From Mesaphorura yosii (Eukaryota; Arthropoda; Collembola; Poduromorpha; Tullbergiidae), in assembly GCA_009869945.1 (NCBI GenBank), contig WIXG01000004.1:62001-126000 (forward strand): a DNA stretch of 64,000 nt, in the 5' to 3' direction. Positions within the stretch are counted from its first letter, which is position 1, and each line of letters starts with the position of its first letter. The position numbers and the translations under genes were made by a program. Positions 14,001 through 29,000 of this stretch are shown here, one piece after another. The notes under the pieces are model-generated. The model was given only the letters and a program-made list of their open reading frames with translations, was not told the DNA's origin and made no database searches.

Positions 14001-17000
14001 AGAACTGCCAGGTGACAGGAAAATAAATTCGTTCGTGACGTCGTTTTTAATAATATTATAAATTCACTGACTGTCATCCCAAATATAGAACACGAACAGC
14101 GAACAGGAGAAGCAGTGCGGTATTTGGTGTGATTTCTTAGTTCTTGGCATTCTGAATTCGTTCAAATGGCAATTCTTAACATTTGGGATACCGCACAAGA
14201 AATGACTTTCGCCAGTGGCAAGGATTTTCATATTTTGCACTTGCACTCGTCGCACCCGCTCCGCACGCACGCAGACGAGTTTTCTATCTTTATTCTCTAA
14301 GCCTCGTTATCTGACTGGTTCTCAGCGAAAAAATCGATTCCATTTTCTTCGCATTGCGTGCACGTATTTTCACCAGCGGCAGCACAGACATTACTTGAAG
14401 CCATGCTACGCGCGACACAGCCTCAGTTTGTAATATATTACTTGACGACATATTTTAAACCTTTCCTTTATAAATTAGAGAATATGAGACATAATATAAA
14501 AGATGAATAACGCCAACGCTCGCACGGAGTACGTGAACGCCCAGAATTATTATGACTTATGAAGGAGCAAAAGCCAACATTCAAGCAAGCAAGCAATTTC
14601 TCTTCCCCTTCCAATAAATCCAAATTCTGGGCAATAAAACTCGACCCTCTCTTCGTTATTTTCTGAGATCATTGGACAAGGGCTCGATCTTTGAGCTTGA
14701 GAGTATGAGCACAACAAATTCAATGAAAGTGCGGAATTAAGACCTAATGCAAGATGAATAAGACGAATTGTATTAGCAAAACAGCATTGAGATTTGCAGC
14801 GCAGTGAACACAGCATCATAATGAAATATTTCAAAATCTCGCCGACAAGGAAACTACTTTCTTCTGCATTTCATTAGGTATTCTGAAATGCTAAAGCATA
14901 ATGCAAACGTACTGAATATTTAATTTACAATTTACGCCGGATCCTTTCGCAAGCGGAGGCTGACAAGTTTCCTGTCAAGTCAAACGCGTCAACTGCCAGA
15001 TTGTTTGACGCTCGACAAAGATGAGCTGATTATTCAAAACAGTGAGATGGCAAAGACCAGTAGGAAAGGATAGTGATGGAAATTCAATTTGCAGTGATAG
15101 GAAAGCATTTTCGTAAGAAATGAAATCTGACAGAGCAAAATCACGAAATGCGTAATTTGGAGGACGATTTCTGCCTACGACAAGCAGTCCATGTCTAATT
15201 AACAAATTGCCTGATATTTCATAATTGATCAAGTTAAGAGTCGTACCTTTGCTTTCTGAAGTTTACTTTCGTCATAACTGAATCGTGCCGGTCCACGAAT
15301 TAAACAGATTTGCAGTTTGACGTTGGCTAAAATCAAACCAAGTCCGAATGCCTTTGAAGAGATTAGTTTTTGGGTTTCTTCGCCACTGTAGGTGCGCCAA
15401 GTCGGTGTATTTAAACAAGTTCTAGTCTTACTCATCTAAATATTACTGCAAGTTTTGTGAAGCTCATCATTTCTTTATTAACATGTCCGGGAGTCACCAA
15501 ACCACGGTACCATTAACGGCAAGAATAAAGTGCTGTTTAAGCCTTCTAGAGACAAGTCAGACAACTTTGAGTCTCTCAATTTAAATAAATGCACGTACGA
15601 TGACGACCAGCACAGAATTTTTCATGGTTTCGAATTTATTTTATTTTCGTCTCCTTTCTTCAAAGTTTCAAGTGTCATGATGTCTCAATTTATGTATGCA
15701 AAAACTTTTTGTATTCTAAGACGAGAGAAAGCAACTATAAAACGGGTCTCTCACCCAAATAGAAAGTCGTTACCCAGTTACGCATGCAAGTGGGTCTCGA
15801 CTGATGACTTTCTTCACAGTGGAGTGGGCGAGTTTGACTCAGAGCCCCAGTCATAGCCGGGGTTTTACTTCGTGGTAACTCTTTGTCTTTGCGAATGTTA
15901 TGATGCTTTGAATATACAATGAGTTTGTTCCGGAGGAACACAAAGAACACACAGTCAAGTAGAGCATGCATTTGTTGTAAAGCCAAGAAACTTTGCGACA
16001 CAATGAGACGAACTCCGATGATGAGATACTTTTCTCCTTCGTGTATTCCTTCGTCCAGGCTAATACGAAAGGCTTAGGAGGTTGACAATGGAAATTGCGG
16101 TACGGTTGAATCGTCCTATTCATTGCCAGTCGACTTGGCATGGCATGCAAAATACAAAATACGAGCCTCCATAGTCAAAGTAAACGACAAAAGTGGAGTC
16201 ACACAAGAGAAAGCGTGGAAGCAGTTTATGTGTACAAGTCTGCTTAATTGAGTTGACAAAAGACGAAAGTTGAGGAAGAAAAAGTTGTAAAGTAAGTGTG
16301 ATTTGGGATGACATCCACCAACTCCTCATTCTCATAAGCACTAATCAGTATGTACGACGACAACAGAACAACAATCAGAACTTGGAACCAGTTTCGTACA
16401 ACTCTTCATGACAGTGTGTGACATTTCTCGTACAAAGGCAATGTTATCTGTACATTTCTCGATAGCAAAGCAAAACTTAACTTTTCTACACATATAAAAG
16501 CTGTTCCAACCACCGAACGAGATTACCCAATTAAAGCAACCGAGTATCGAGTTGGACACACCGATGGACGACTTAATTGGTTTTAAATGAAAATTCTGAC
16601 TTTCACCATTGCCTTCTGAGTGAAAGCATGAGGTTTTGAAATGTTCCATTTGGGTCATGCATTTCATTTGAGCATTTGAGAGGAACATGATACGGGCACG
16701 GGTGAAATATCTCCAGACTCCAGACCGACAAGAGTAGGAGCGAAGAAAACAAAAGAGATCCAATTAGATAGATTTCTTGCTCGTACGCTCCTGAAGAGAA
16801 GAACCAAAAGTCGAAGTCGGGACGGAGTATCCCAGAGGCAGAGGAACTTATAGGCAGGAGAGGAAGACTTGATTGGATTTCCATTTCCATACACTTTCCT
16901 CCGCTCTTATCAATCAACGAAGGAAATGTAGGCCAGGCTAAGAAGAAATCAAAAGCGCACTGCATTACTCGCTTTTCTTCCTAGAAAGACGTTGAACTGC

Positions 17001-20000
17001 GTTTCGGCACTGCGATTGCCTTGATGGCTCTTGTAATAAGCTCAAATTTCCGATGCTATATAATACGCGTTCATTCTCATGTCGTCCCAACTTTTCCTCA
17101 TTTCGAATTGCTCATTTCTTCATGCTCGTGCTTTTCTGCGAGAGCGCGCCTCGATCATCCGAAACTTCGCTTGTAATTCCTTACTTGATGGCAAGTGAAA
17201 ATGTGCCGGAAAGTGGACCGCGTATTAACAAAGAACTCCCGCAAAGACACAAAACTACTGAAACAAGAGAAACAAAAGAAATGTGAAAAGTCTTTAGTAC
17301 AAATTAGGAACAACTTTGTTACTACCAGGAAATGGAAGACGATCCAATGTGAAATAAAAAATTTTACCTTCTGTGTGCACATATGCTGGGCTTGAAGCTT
17401 GTTAAAGAAAATTCTTTACAGTTCTCTTGCTTTTGTTGGAATTGATGAAAAAACTTTTCCTGGCTGAATCGTACAAATGAATTTGAGGTTGTGGTAAGCC
17501 GAAATGAAATACCAACCGAGAAGTTTGTGTGAATAAAAACAATCAAAAGAAACCTCAAAACAGTGGACCATGCGTAAAGCCACAATTTCTGGGTTAAATT
17601 AAATTGCAAGAATAGCAGTGGAAGACGTCAGTATCAACCAGTATCATATAGGATTTGATTCCAAGACACGCTCACGGCTTCTTGTAATAACATTTTTTAT
17701 CGCATCATTCTTCAATTTATTGAATTCCAAGAGTGGAATCTGATTCTGATTTGCATTAAACGATGTATTCATAAAATCAAAACGCATAAAGTACGAGTAG
17801 AGAACTCGTCAATACAGCGCTTCGCCTGAATCTTGCATCCCAAGACGGATTTTCATTCCGTGTCATTCGTTTGCATTTGTCATGCCGTCGAAATGGGATT
17901 ATCGGTGCACAATGCTCGTCTCGACAGACGACGTGCACCTGCCAATCAAGCGATGCTTGGATAAAATCACACGCTTTACATTTATGCCTTCTCTGGCTGA
18001 AGAGAGGTGTGGAGAATTCAGGAGAAGTAAGCAATTGCGCGTGGAACATTAAACGAGCGTCTCGGATCTCATAGATTGGATGCAATCGTATTTCATATCA
18101 TTCCTGTCAGACGCCAATTCAAGTTCCAATTCCGCTTTGAAACGTAAGCCCGACAACGTGAAAAACATAAAATGGTGTATTTGATATGAAATGGAATTTC
18201 TGTGAGTGTGTCCTCCAATCCAAGCCAGAAGTGAAAACAGACTCGAATTTTTATCGAAATATGAAATTAATTCATACTTCATTCGTGTTCATAATGCAAT
18301 GATTTAGATTTTTGCCGTCTGCATTATACAAACATTGTGTGAGGAATCCAATACCAACTTTTCACCACAATATTAACGTACAAGATTTGAACTATCCCGC
18401 GTTATACGAAAGTCCAATTTAAAAAACGAACAGTGTTTGAGGCCGGCAGAGCGTGAAGATCATTAACAGCAGGCAAGACAGTTGACGCTGATGGTTTCAA
18501 GTAGTACGGTCAATGAAATGAATCTCGCATAAGATGAGCACGAATGGCAACTCCATTCGAATACCCCTCAAATCTGGAGTTGGTACGACAAGAGCTAGAC
18601 ATCGAGCAGTCAAAGAACTCCGCAGTAGCTTACGGCCTAAAGTAATGCGTAATGCTTACTCTGGAATTCAGTTAAAGAGATTAGCGCTCAGTGGGAGATG
18701 CTCCTGAGAGCAAAGTACCAGCAACCGGCTAGCTAGGAATGGAATGAAAAGACAAAAAGCTTAGCAAGTTGATTTAGATTCGTTCATTCATAATGTATAA
18801 TGTATCTCTCCAGCCATTCTATCGCAGCGTAGCGGGTCTTGGATTGAATGAACACCAACATTTTCTGCTTTCTACTACTCTCCGCCTGAGTCTTTTCATT
18901 TCATTATCAGAACTCGACACAGCACAAACTCGGAACTTTTCATCACGATCCGGGCCATGCACGGAAGTATTTTGGAAGCAGAATGCTCACTTGCTTGCTC
19001 ATCCAGCCTGTATACACATGTCAGCAGCGTACATATAAAAATGGAATGACATAATACTGAACTGGAAATCCTTAATGACAAAATCAATAAAATGTGCCAC
19101 CGAACTCGTACGGAATTCTTGTTCATTTACATAACTCGCACGTCTGCCTGAATCCTGCGTGCTGGCAGGGTGAAAGATTCACGAGTGTAAAGGGCTTAAA
19201 CATAAATGCATAAAATGAATATTTCGCTGTAAACTGTTTTCTCGTTTCTGTATGCTTTTACTAGCTGTCAGTATTCGATATTATCCATGTTAAAGACTCA
19301 TTTTGTAATTAGTCGTGGTTATCTGTGATCAGTGCGTATCTTGGAATGAGTCCGCATTTTGGAGAACACAAAATTCATGCCACAAGTCATTCAAGTCACA
19401 AGCAGCGTAAGAGTTGTATTCCATGTAATGTGCATGCCCACTGCCCACATGATACCAGACAACAGTACGTGGTCCGGGAAAAGTTTGGAGCAGATTCTCT
19501 GAAACGACTGCGGCAGCTATGTGTCAAGCTACAAGAAGCTGATTCTGAGTCTTGCTTGCTTGTGTTTGCAACTTGTGCGGGCTCTTTGATGGTGATGACT
19601 GAGGAATGAGAATAAATTGCAAAACAACATCCGCCACACCACCAATTTAGCAAGTTTCATAATCTGACTTCTTTCCCGACTACGCTGGGCCAGCCATGTG
19701 CTTTTCTAAACCGGCCAACTTCATTTTAGAGGGAAACTTGAACTGAAATTGAGCATGTCTTCTTCTGGGCCATTTATTGGATTACTTTCATATCTTATCA
19801 TAATGACCAACTTTTATTAGATCCTTTTACGGTCAAAATGAATGTTTAATAACTTTTCCTCTTTACCGACCCAAATCTTTCATGAGAAAGGAGTAAGGGT
19901 AAGAGACTACGAGCACAAATGAGACCAGCGGCATGCAATATGGCGACCGCAGCAGCATGCAATACGCGGTGAATATTTAAAATTGTCCATGGCGGGCAGA

Positions 20001-23000
20001 GCATAATATTTTACTAGGAGGACATTAGAGTTTTATTGTAAGCAAGCGTGCTAATAGCCTGGCGAATAATAAGCGACGGCAGAATGCAATTACATTGGTC
20101 TCATGTGTGCAATGTGTTTAGTCACCATATTTCCTTAATAATGCATCAATAATTTTTCCACAATGTGCGCCACTCCACACTCGACGAAACATCGACCATG
20201 GCCACAGTGTGGTGCAGAGTTTGCTTTTGCCTTTGGTTTGGACTTTCGTGTGGGAGAAATAAAAACCATCTAATATTATTGCTGTTGCTGTTACCCACTC
20301 GCCGTTTAATAATCCGATGGGCTCTCGTCCTGGAGTTTCTCCACTGGATCATCTTCTTCACTGCGGTTAATATACGGCGCCATTATTTAGGCGTAACTAC
20401 GGCTCATTCGAATTTTACTGTAGAAGCGCAATGCAATGGCAATATTCCCGGCCGAAAGTTTAACTTTCCCATACTGTACTGTCGTGGGATACAATCTCCA
20501 AAGAGCTACACTAAAATACGATACATGCCACAATGTGTAAGCATCTGAATAGATCCGGGCATTATGCGAGCAATATCGCGACTCGCGACGCGACGCGACA
20601 GTGACATGATGGTGTAATGGATTTAACTGCGCTGCGCTGCAGCCGAAACCGAAGCCACCGGCTTTCCTTTGTCTTTCTCCTCTTTTCTTTCGTGTCATTT
20701 ATTCTTTACTACTTTTATATAGCATCATCATCATTACAACGTAACAGAGCAGTGGAGTACAGTATTGGGAATGCCAACCAACCGAGTGAGCAACAAAGTA
20801 GCAGCATTATAGCAGCAAGATTAGGCTCAACGACGGGGCATTACTGTCTCCTTAATGCCAGTACACATTAAATTAGCGTGCTCCGACAATACAATAAGCG
20901 CGTATAAAAACCATGACTTTTAAGTTCATGGCTGAGCTCAATCTAAATTAATGTTCGTGATTAAAGAAGTGCGTAATGTCTCGTGCCTGTGCGTAGGCTG
21001 CGTGGGCCAAATTCTACGTGCGCGTGCTACTCGAAGGCTCGACGGAGGGAGGCACAAATCCACAATTTCTTCCACCACACTGCCTCAATTCTTCCACTGT
21101 TGTGGTGATATCGCCCCATAATTCATATCTTTGAATTGAACCTTTGAAAGGTAAATTTATTGCGATAGATTCCAGTTCCAGTAAATCTATCTCGTTGCCT
21201 CTGCCCCTACATTTATACCAGCAGCACAGCGGGTTGAATAACATCCAAATCTTCCCTTATCTAGTCCCGTATCTTCATCTCCGTTTCATTTTCGTCTGTT
21301 TGTAGTTTGCATAGCTCTGGGTCTCTTATTATTCAGGTTTTCGTCTGCATTTACACAGGAATACGAAAGATATTTCTTGGCCGTGTGGGGTTGATGGTGT
21401 TGGCTTGGTCAGATAAACGAGGCGTGCAGGTCCGTAGAAAATGTGCGCGAACTCAGAATGGTTGATCATTGCAATGCATTGCTTTGGAACAAATTGAAGG
21501 TGTTGGAGCGTGGTCGTTGCGCGGAGTGGGGAAAGTTCCAATTGTTATTGCTTGCGCAGCCTTCGCTGCCTTTGCCTTTTATTGGCATTGGGCGTTGGGT
21601 TATTGTTATTTGAGGGCAAAACTTAAATAATGTTGTACAGCAGACAAACAATACAAAGCAAGACGTACTTTAGTTGGTGGAGAAGAAGCATGTTGTGTCG
21701 ACATAAATAGTGACAGATGAGTGTAGTTTTAGAGTTTTACTTCTCTTAGCTGGTCATTTCATGAACGCGAGTGAAAATTAGATTTACTTTCGTACTGCGC
21801 TCTTTTCTTTCACTTGGCATCAACAGCAAGGCTGTTCCGGACCTTGCTTCCTGTTCTGGTATCAATTTCAACAGGAAGCTCAAACAAGCGAAAAAGAAAT
21901 AAAATTTATACTCGAAGAACCAATAACGCATGTGATCTGGTCAGAGCGAAGCAGTTAGCCGGGCATTTGTGGCTCGTGTAGAGGCAATGAGTCCAAACTT
22001 TGGATTACGCGTTTACATTTGGTTTTATCTCAGTCAGGCCGAATAAACAGCTTGGCTGTTGGCTCGTGCTCGTTTTATTGAATATTAGATTCCAATACAA
22101 AACACAAACATTTTTTCGTATCCTTCGCTCGTAATTCTCACAACCAATAAAGGAATCCTAGACTCGTATATTACAGCTCGTTACTTCAACAGCTGCAAGA
22201 AGGATTTGGGATGATTAACTTCGTTTCTTCGCGTTGATTTAGTTTTACTTTTGACCACGGCCAGGACCGAACCAGAAGCCAGAAGCCTGCCGGTTGAATC
22301 AAACTCTAGATCAAAGGTATTTACTATTTGAAATCAATGAATGAGTCACATGAAAACGCTTTTAGCCAGATCATTAATGCGAGTGAATGATAGCCATCCG
22401 TCAGGGTCGGGTCTTTTTAATGGACATTATTTCTTAGTTGACTGAACTGGTTTTCATTGTGTGCTGTTTCTCTGTCCATATGAAAGACTCAACTCACCAC
22501 AGGCCGCGGCTGGCCGCAGCACGTTCAGTAACTCGTGGCAGTGAAAGCAAACGCAGAAATAGGATTCAATTAGAAACACATCAAATTACTTTTAACTGAA
22601 ATCAATTAACCACATTAAATCTTTTCCCGTGCTTTCGACATCAGAAACCGTCCTGGTTGAGAATTGTCACACTTTGTGCTTCGCGTGGAAGTACACGGGA
22701 GAGGCTGACACAAAATAAACACATTAAAGACTTGAGAGATCTTGCATTATATGTGTAATTAGTCAATTGAATGGCTGCAATTGGTTGAAACTAAAAGCTT
22801 TTATGTTTTCCAAGATAATATTATTACACAGTGCCAACTGACGCAGCCCCGTGCCTTTTGGGTCTCTCATTCCATTAACGTCGTTTCGCGAGTTCTCTTT
22901 TGAAGTAATTTTCACATGAAAGAGGTAACACAACAACAGAGCAGAACCAACAATATACAGCAGAAGCAGAAAGCAGACTGGTGGTACAAGAAAAAGGATG

Positions 23001-26000
23001 GCAAGACCCGAGAAGAAATGTGAGTTTGAAAAGATAACAATGAAATGAAAGATGATGATGAGTTTATAGCAAAGCAAACGGAGAAAGCACAGAACTTCTG
23101 CTGCGCTCTCACAAAGGAAATGAGAGAGATTTCTCTCATTGTGCGTCTAGATTGGTTCCATATTTTTGTATTCATTCATTCAAATTGTGTATACAAAAGA
23201 ACCGTGCCGCGTTTTCGTTTTCTATTTTCAGATTTGGAGAGGCTGCAAACCTGAATTCCGACGAGGCAAAGGCTCCACTTGGCCAAGGCATGATATTCAT
23301 CATGTAAAAATGGCGATTTACCATAATTGCATTTGCATTTCATTCCCATTTCTATTCCAATTCATCTCGGCCTCCGTGTCATGTAAATTTCATGCCCAAC
23401 CTTAACTGCTCTGGACCAAAGGAACAATGGAAAATGTTTTGAAAAGCAAGCGGGTTGGTGTTTCAGTGGTGTGGTGGAGTTCAATTTGGAAGTGCATAAA
23501 AGAAACTGGTGTTTGCTTGAACCACAATCACAGTTATGAACATCTGGAAACATGTTTTGTTCTATTGTCCATTCTCATTAGAACAATAAGTGCATAGTTC
23601 TTGTACTCAAGATTTGTACAATTATTTATTTTTGACGACCAGATCGCAGGACTGCACTCGGACCGACTAATTGTAATTTCATTATTATGGAGAGTAAACC
23701 AAATACGAATATGGTGCTTGAATGGAATTCAAGCATTTTAATTTCTTCCGAATTGTGAACTACACATACCATGTGACTGTTCTACAGCCAGTTAAGGTAG
23801 TATAGATGTATGGGGTTACTTCAATTTGAAATCAATTAATTTAATATTACCGTATTTATATTGGTACCCTTTATCACTTGAAGTAGGTGTACAGATCTCA
23901 AAATATATTTCTCAATTTCTAAGAAGGAACCATTTCGCGTCGGTTTGGAGATGACGTACGAAGATTCAATCTTGTGACGTGTGTTCTCCCACGATGAACT
24001 TGAATACTCGCTATTCAATGATCTGAATAGAAAATTATCTTGCGCAAGTAAATTGTGTAATAAATATGATAAGCATACAAAATATATCAACTACAGCTTG
24101 TAGAAAATGCTCCACCATATTCAAATTCGAAGTACTTTCTTGTGCATTCTAAATTGTCCTGTCTTGTACATTTCTTATACGTTTTCAGCCTCAACATCTT
24201 CTCCCTCTTTTTTATGACCAAATTTCACTTTAATATTATTATTATCATTTGGAGCGGCTTGTGATGGAATTGGTCGTTGGGGTTCCATTACAAATGATGC
24301 AAACAAACTGGTTTTACCCTGCTAGAATCTCGTGCAATAAATAAAACTGCAGAAATGAGTAATACAAATAGGATTGCACTGGAAAGGAGGGACATTCAAA
24401 TTCCCCGCATCAGAGCCAACGAATCACGCTGTAAGTGCCACCAGACGCACGGCATACGAAGGAAGTGTCAACTGGAAACGGAGTGTGATATACTGGCGGA
24501 CGGCGGAGAAAGTGAATCGTGTGAAAGTGCAAATTGTTTCATAAATCAAGACTTACACTTCTTTTTTCATTTTCTATTTATTTGTTCATATGTCTTTTTA
24601 AACTCTGACTGCTGGCACTGATGTGAGTGTCTCTCTCCTGTCTTGCCTTCCCCGCTTCGCATGCTCTGTCTTCCAAGAAGGAATGGGCAAATAGTAGTTC
24701 CTAATATCTTTCTTCTGAGAGTATTTATCTTTATTTTAACGTGAGTGAGTGTGAGTATTGTAAGTCTTAAAAGCTTTTTCTTTGCTTTGCTCTTTGTTCA
24801 GTTTCGTGAGAATAGATTAAAGACATGACAAAGATTCAGTTCAGCATTGTACAAATTGAGGAGCAAAACAAACGTATTCATTCACACGTCCCTGCATTTA
24901 CTTTATAGACACGTCTTGGGGAGAGCATCCTGCCTCAAAAATACGTAAAATTAAAGTGAAATTGGTCTCTTGTTTTCTTGTTATACACTGCACACTGGTT
25001 TGCTTCTCGTCATACTCACGCGGAGCGGTGTAAATGTCTTCTCTTTACGTATATTTACTCAGCCCAGATGCGATGCAATCATCACTTCTTTAACTTTGTT
25101 GGCTTTTCTTTTATGAGTTGAATGAAAGAAGGACTAACAGAGTCAGACCAAGTGCGAGCGGGTAAAGAATGATAGCACGTGGGAATGTACATTCTATGTA
25201 TGGTGAAAAGAAGTGTATCGAAGGGGAAGATGAAAGAAGAAAGTGATAATTGGAGTTGTTGGCCATTTCAAGAAGAAAATTGGTTTTTACGCACACAATC
25301 AAAGAAACGTGTGAGTGTGAGCTTCTTTCATGATCTGCTCACACTGACTTCGGAGTTCTGACCCACTCGCTGCAATTCGTGCTGCGCCTCTTTCATGGTC
25401 AAGTCAGTAATTCCTTTTTTGTGTGAGCAAATACAAAGATGACGAGACGAGAGTGAATTATTTCGTTAGTCCAGTGAGACATGACCCTGACCGCAAACTC
25501 CACCCTTTTACACCCGCCCAATTAAGATTAGACAAAATTCCTAAAACCAGTATAGAAAGAACCTCAATACACGAACAAAGGCGATACAACCTTATGGTCT
25601 AGAGAATTCTCAGAGCCGCTGAAAACGCTTATCATTGCAAGATTCTGAGAATAAGATTAACAGATTCAACTGACTTAGGTTGAAATCAAATCTATCACGA
25701 ATATGGCACACCAAATCCCCTTCCGCCTGCTGCAGCTGCAACGCTGCACCAGAACCACAATACCATGACGGATCATCTGGTCATCATTTTGATGAATGAC
25801 ACGTTTGCGCTTCTCAGCTCCGAAAACTGACAGGTCAAATTATTACGTCTCACAACCCTCGTGGCCATTTCTCCCCTCACTTACGAAATGAAATTCAGAG
25901 CCCGTAATAAAACACAAGACTAGACAAGGAAATGCACTGCGATATTGATACACTTTTATAGGTTTAGGCCGAATACAATAAAATTGCAGTATCGCATCAG

Positions 26001-29000
26001 GGACTTGTTAGAGTGATATAAAAAAATATCACATAAAATTTAGCACGAGGCAAGGCCAGTCGCGCTCAACCGCCCATCATCCCTTTCGCTGTCTACTTTC
26101 CAGTTCCCAAAGTCCATCCGCATTAAATGAATTTAATGGAATGGCGATGAAGATAAAAAAAAGTACTTTCCACTTTCAAGACACTAAAACGGTTGCCAAT
26201 ACTGTGCTATGGCTATAAGTCTTGAGACGACAAGCGAATATGCACCGATTATATTTGATAGTGGGATTTAGCATGCTAGCATTTCATTACAAGCTCGTGT
26301 CAGAAGACGGGATGGACATTGGAATGAGAATAGTTGTGGGCAGGGGATAAAAGTGCACTCGTCCACTGCTATTATTACGCCCGCATGATGGCCATGATCA
26401 AGTGCAGTAGTAGTGCAATGCAGCACGAAGAAAGAAAAGAGAAGTTGACAAAACGAAATAAATAATGGATCAGAGTGCATCCAATGTCAGGGGATCCCAT
26501 TACAGTTATAGCCTGATCAGGACAGAGCAATATTACATTACATCACACCACCGTCGGTGCATTGCACCGCACTGCCTCGCCACGTTCTTTCGAAATTCAT
26601 GGCATCATATCACCGTCATCGTTATTGCAGCGACGAATCTATTTCACTCACTGCCCTGCCTGCACTTCAAGCTTTGTTTTTCCATTGCACAGCACATGGC
26701 TTTTGAATCATTTGTTCAAGTACCAGTGAAAGTCACATTTATAATTTAAAGCGAACCCAAACCAGCCCGTCCTGCTTCTCTCTGCTCGTTCTCCTCATGT
26801 TAGTTAGCAGTAAACAAGGAGAAGGTTAGCTGCACTCACGAACCTGAAACTCACCCACTCATAAACTATAAATGCATCATTTCGAGCTGCAGATACAGAT
26901 CTCGCTGGATGCTGCAATCATTCCATGCCCTATAAGAACTCTAGGAACTGCTATACAGATTATGTGACTGTCTCCTTTTATTTGAGTTTCTGTCGGGAAA
27001 TGAAATAAAAACTTTTTCGTATGTGTCTTCACGTCCGCCGTCCACACAGAGTGTTCGAATCCTGTTTACTTTCCCCTTGACTCATCGAATTCATCAGTCT
27101 CCTTACTCTCAGCCACTGATATTTTACACCCTTCACAGTTCGAATGCGAAGTGATGCGAACTTTTTCGTTACGCACTTCCTCTTTTCTTTGTCTATTCAC
27201 TCATCTTCACACCCGCATGGGCACAGACACGGGCATTACGGTCCTAGTCCTTCTCTAATGCTATTACCAGCATGCGATGAGGGAAGCAGGACTGCTTTCA
27301 CTGCATTTATTTCATTGCGACCACTGTAAACCCCCGCTGAGCTCAGACGTAAGGTTTCTCCAAGCCATTCTGAAGTTGTGAGCTTGAAGCTGAGCGAAAG
27401 CGACAGAAAAGCCCGAAAAATCGAGTGGAAGAATTTAGGAAATGCTGACGTAACACAAACTTCAAAGTTCTTGACAAAAATGTGCTCACATGAAAAGAAC
27501 ACTGCTAAAATTAAGAATAAAACAGGAGTTTGGGGTACATAATGTGCCCTGCCCTTCCCATTAACAAGAACTCATTGTTATAACGCAGCTCAAGCACTTC
27601 AAGAAAAGGACGACCAGAGGAAGCGAGGCGGATGGTAATAAAATGTGAAATGAATTGATCGCGCGTCTTCTGCTATTCCTCCCCGAAGCCTCATTTTCCC
27701 ACCTCAATCAGCACTTGGTATAATACGATTATGGGCATGAACTTTGTATGCTCATCTCAACACTTCATTATCCACTCTACACGGCTAATTCTCAAGTCTC
27801 TTACAAATCATTGTCACTGTGTCTGGAGTGGAAATTACGTGGCATGAATCTTCCGACACCCTTAACCAAAATAAATTGTGCTCTGAGTCAGCCTCCGCAA
27901 GCAAGCGTGGGCATTAAGATAATCACTATCCCCATTACTCTTCTTTTCCACACCGAATGTAGAAGTAACAAAAATTATGAGACAAAGGTTGTAGAGTTTC
28001 TTAACTTAACATTCGAAGGATTTTGATACGTTAAAATCGTAAAGAAAAAAGTCGACGAATGTTCATAAACGTCTCATTTGTGTTAGTGTCATAAAGTTTC
28101 GCCAATGTATGATAAAGCGTGTATGATTTTCAAATTAACTCACAAGAACGAACGACGGGTCACTGTTTTTGCATTCTCCTAAATAGACGATTTCGCAGAA
28201 ACTGGCTTACGTCGAAGTGCAGACACATGAACCACAAGTTCGTACTCTCCATGCACAATTTATGTCTCATTTCACATTGAAATGACATGTAGAATTATGG
28301 AAGTGCCTCGTGGAATGAAAGTATTTGTGATTGCGGTGGGCATTTACGTCGATGGCAGACGCGTCATGAACTTCTGTGGTCCAAACAAGAGCATCAATCT
28401 CATTTATGATCGATCTGTGAACCATTTCAATTTGCACACGTATGTGTGACCCTGTCTGGACTTTTCATATAAATTGATTGACAAAAGAGTCTCTAGCTCA
28501 CTTTAACCCAACCTTTAAACTTGGAACGTTCCAAGTGTTTTCGGCCCCAATAGCATAACATCCTTTGTCCAGAATGAGACTATTGTCTTCTATAGCCTTG
28601 GTGCTGTCTGTTTGTACGCTCATCAGCTCGTACATTCTGGACAAACAAGCACCGTTGCCCGTGCCGGTTCCAAAAAAGCCTTTCACCATAACTCAGTTGG
28701 CGAGTCTGAATAATGCAGACCCGATTCCACTTCCACTTCCTTCACGCGATGATGAGACTATTCCACAAATTCCTCCAACTCCGAAGCAATCATCAACCTG
28801 CAGTAACGTAAACTTTGCGTTCACTGCTGCTGGACAAACTGCGACTTTGACTTCTCCAGGATACAGCGGCAATTACCCTTCTAATCTAGACTGTTCTTAC
28901 TTCCTCTCTTCGCCCGCTGGAACCACAATGTCGATCACCTGCGACATCAATATCTCTTGCTACAACGGAGACTACATTTTCTTCTCGACCACCGGCGACG

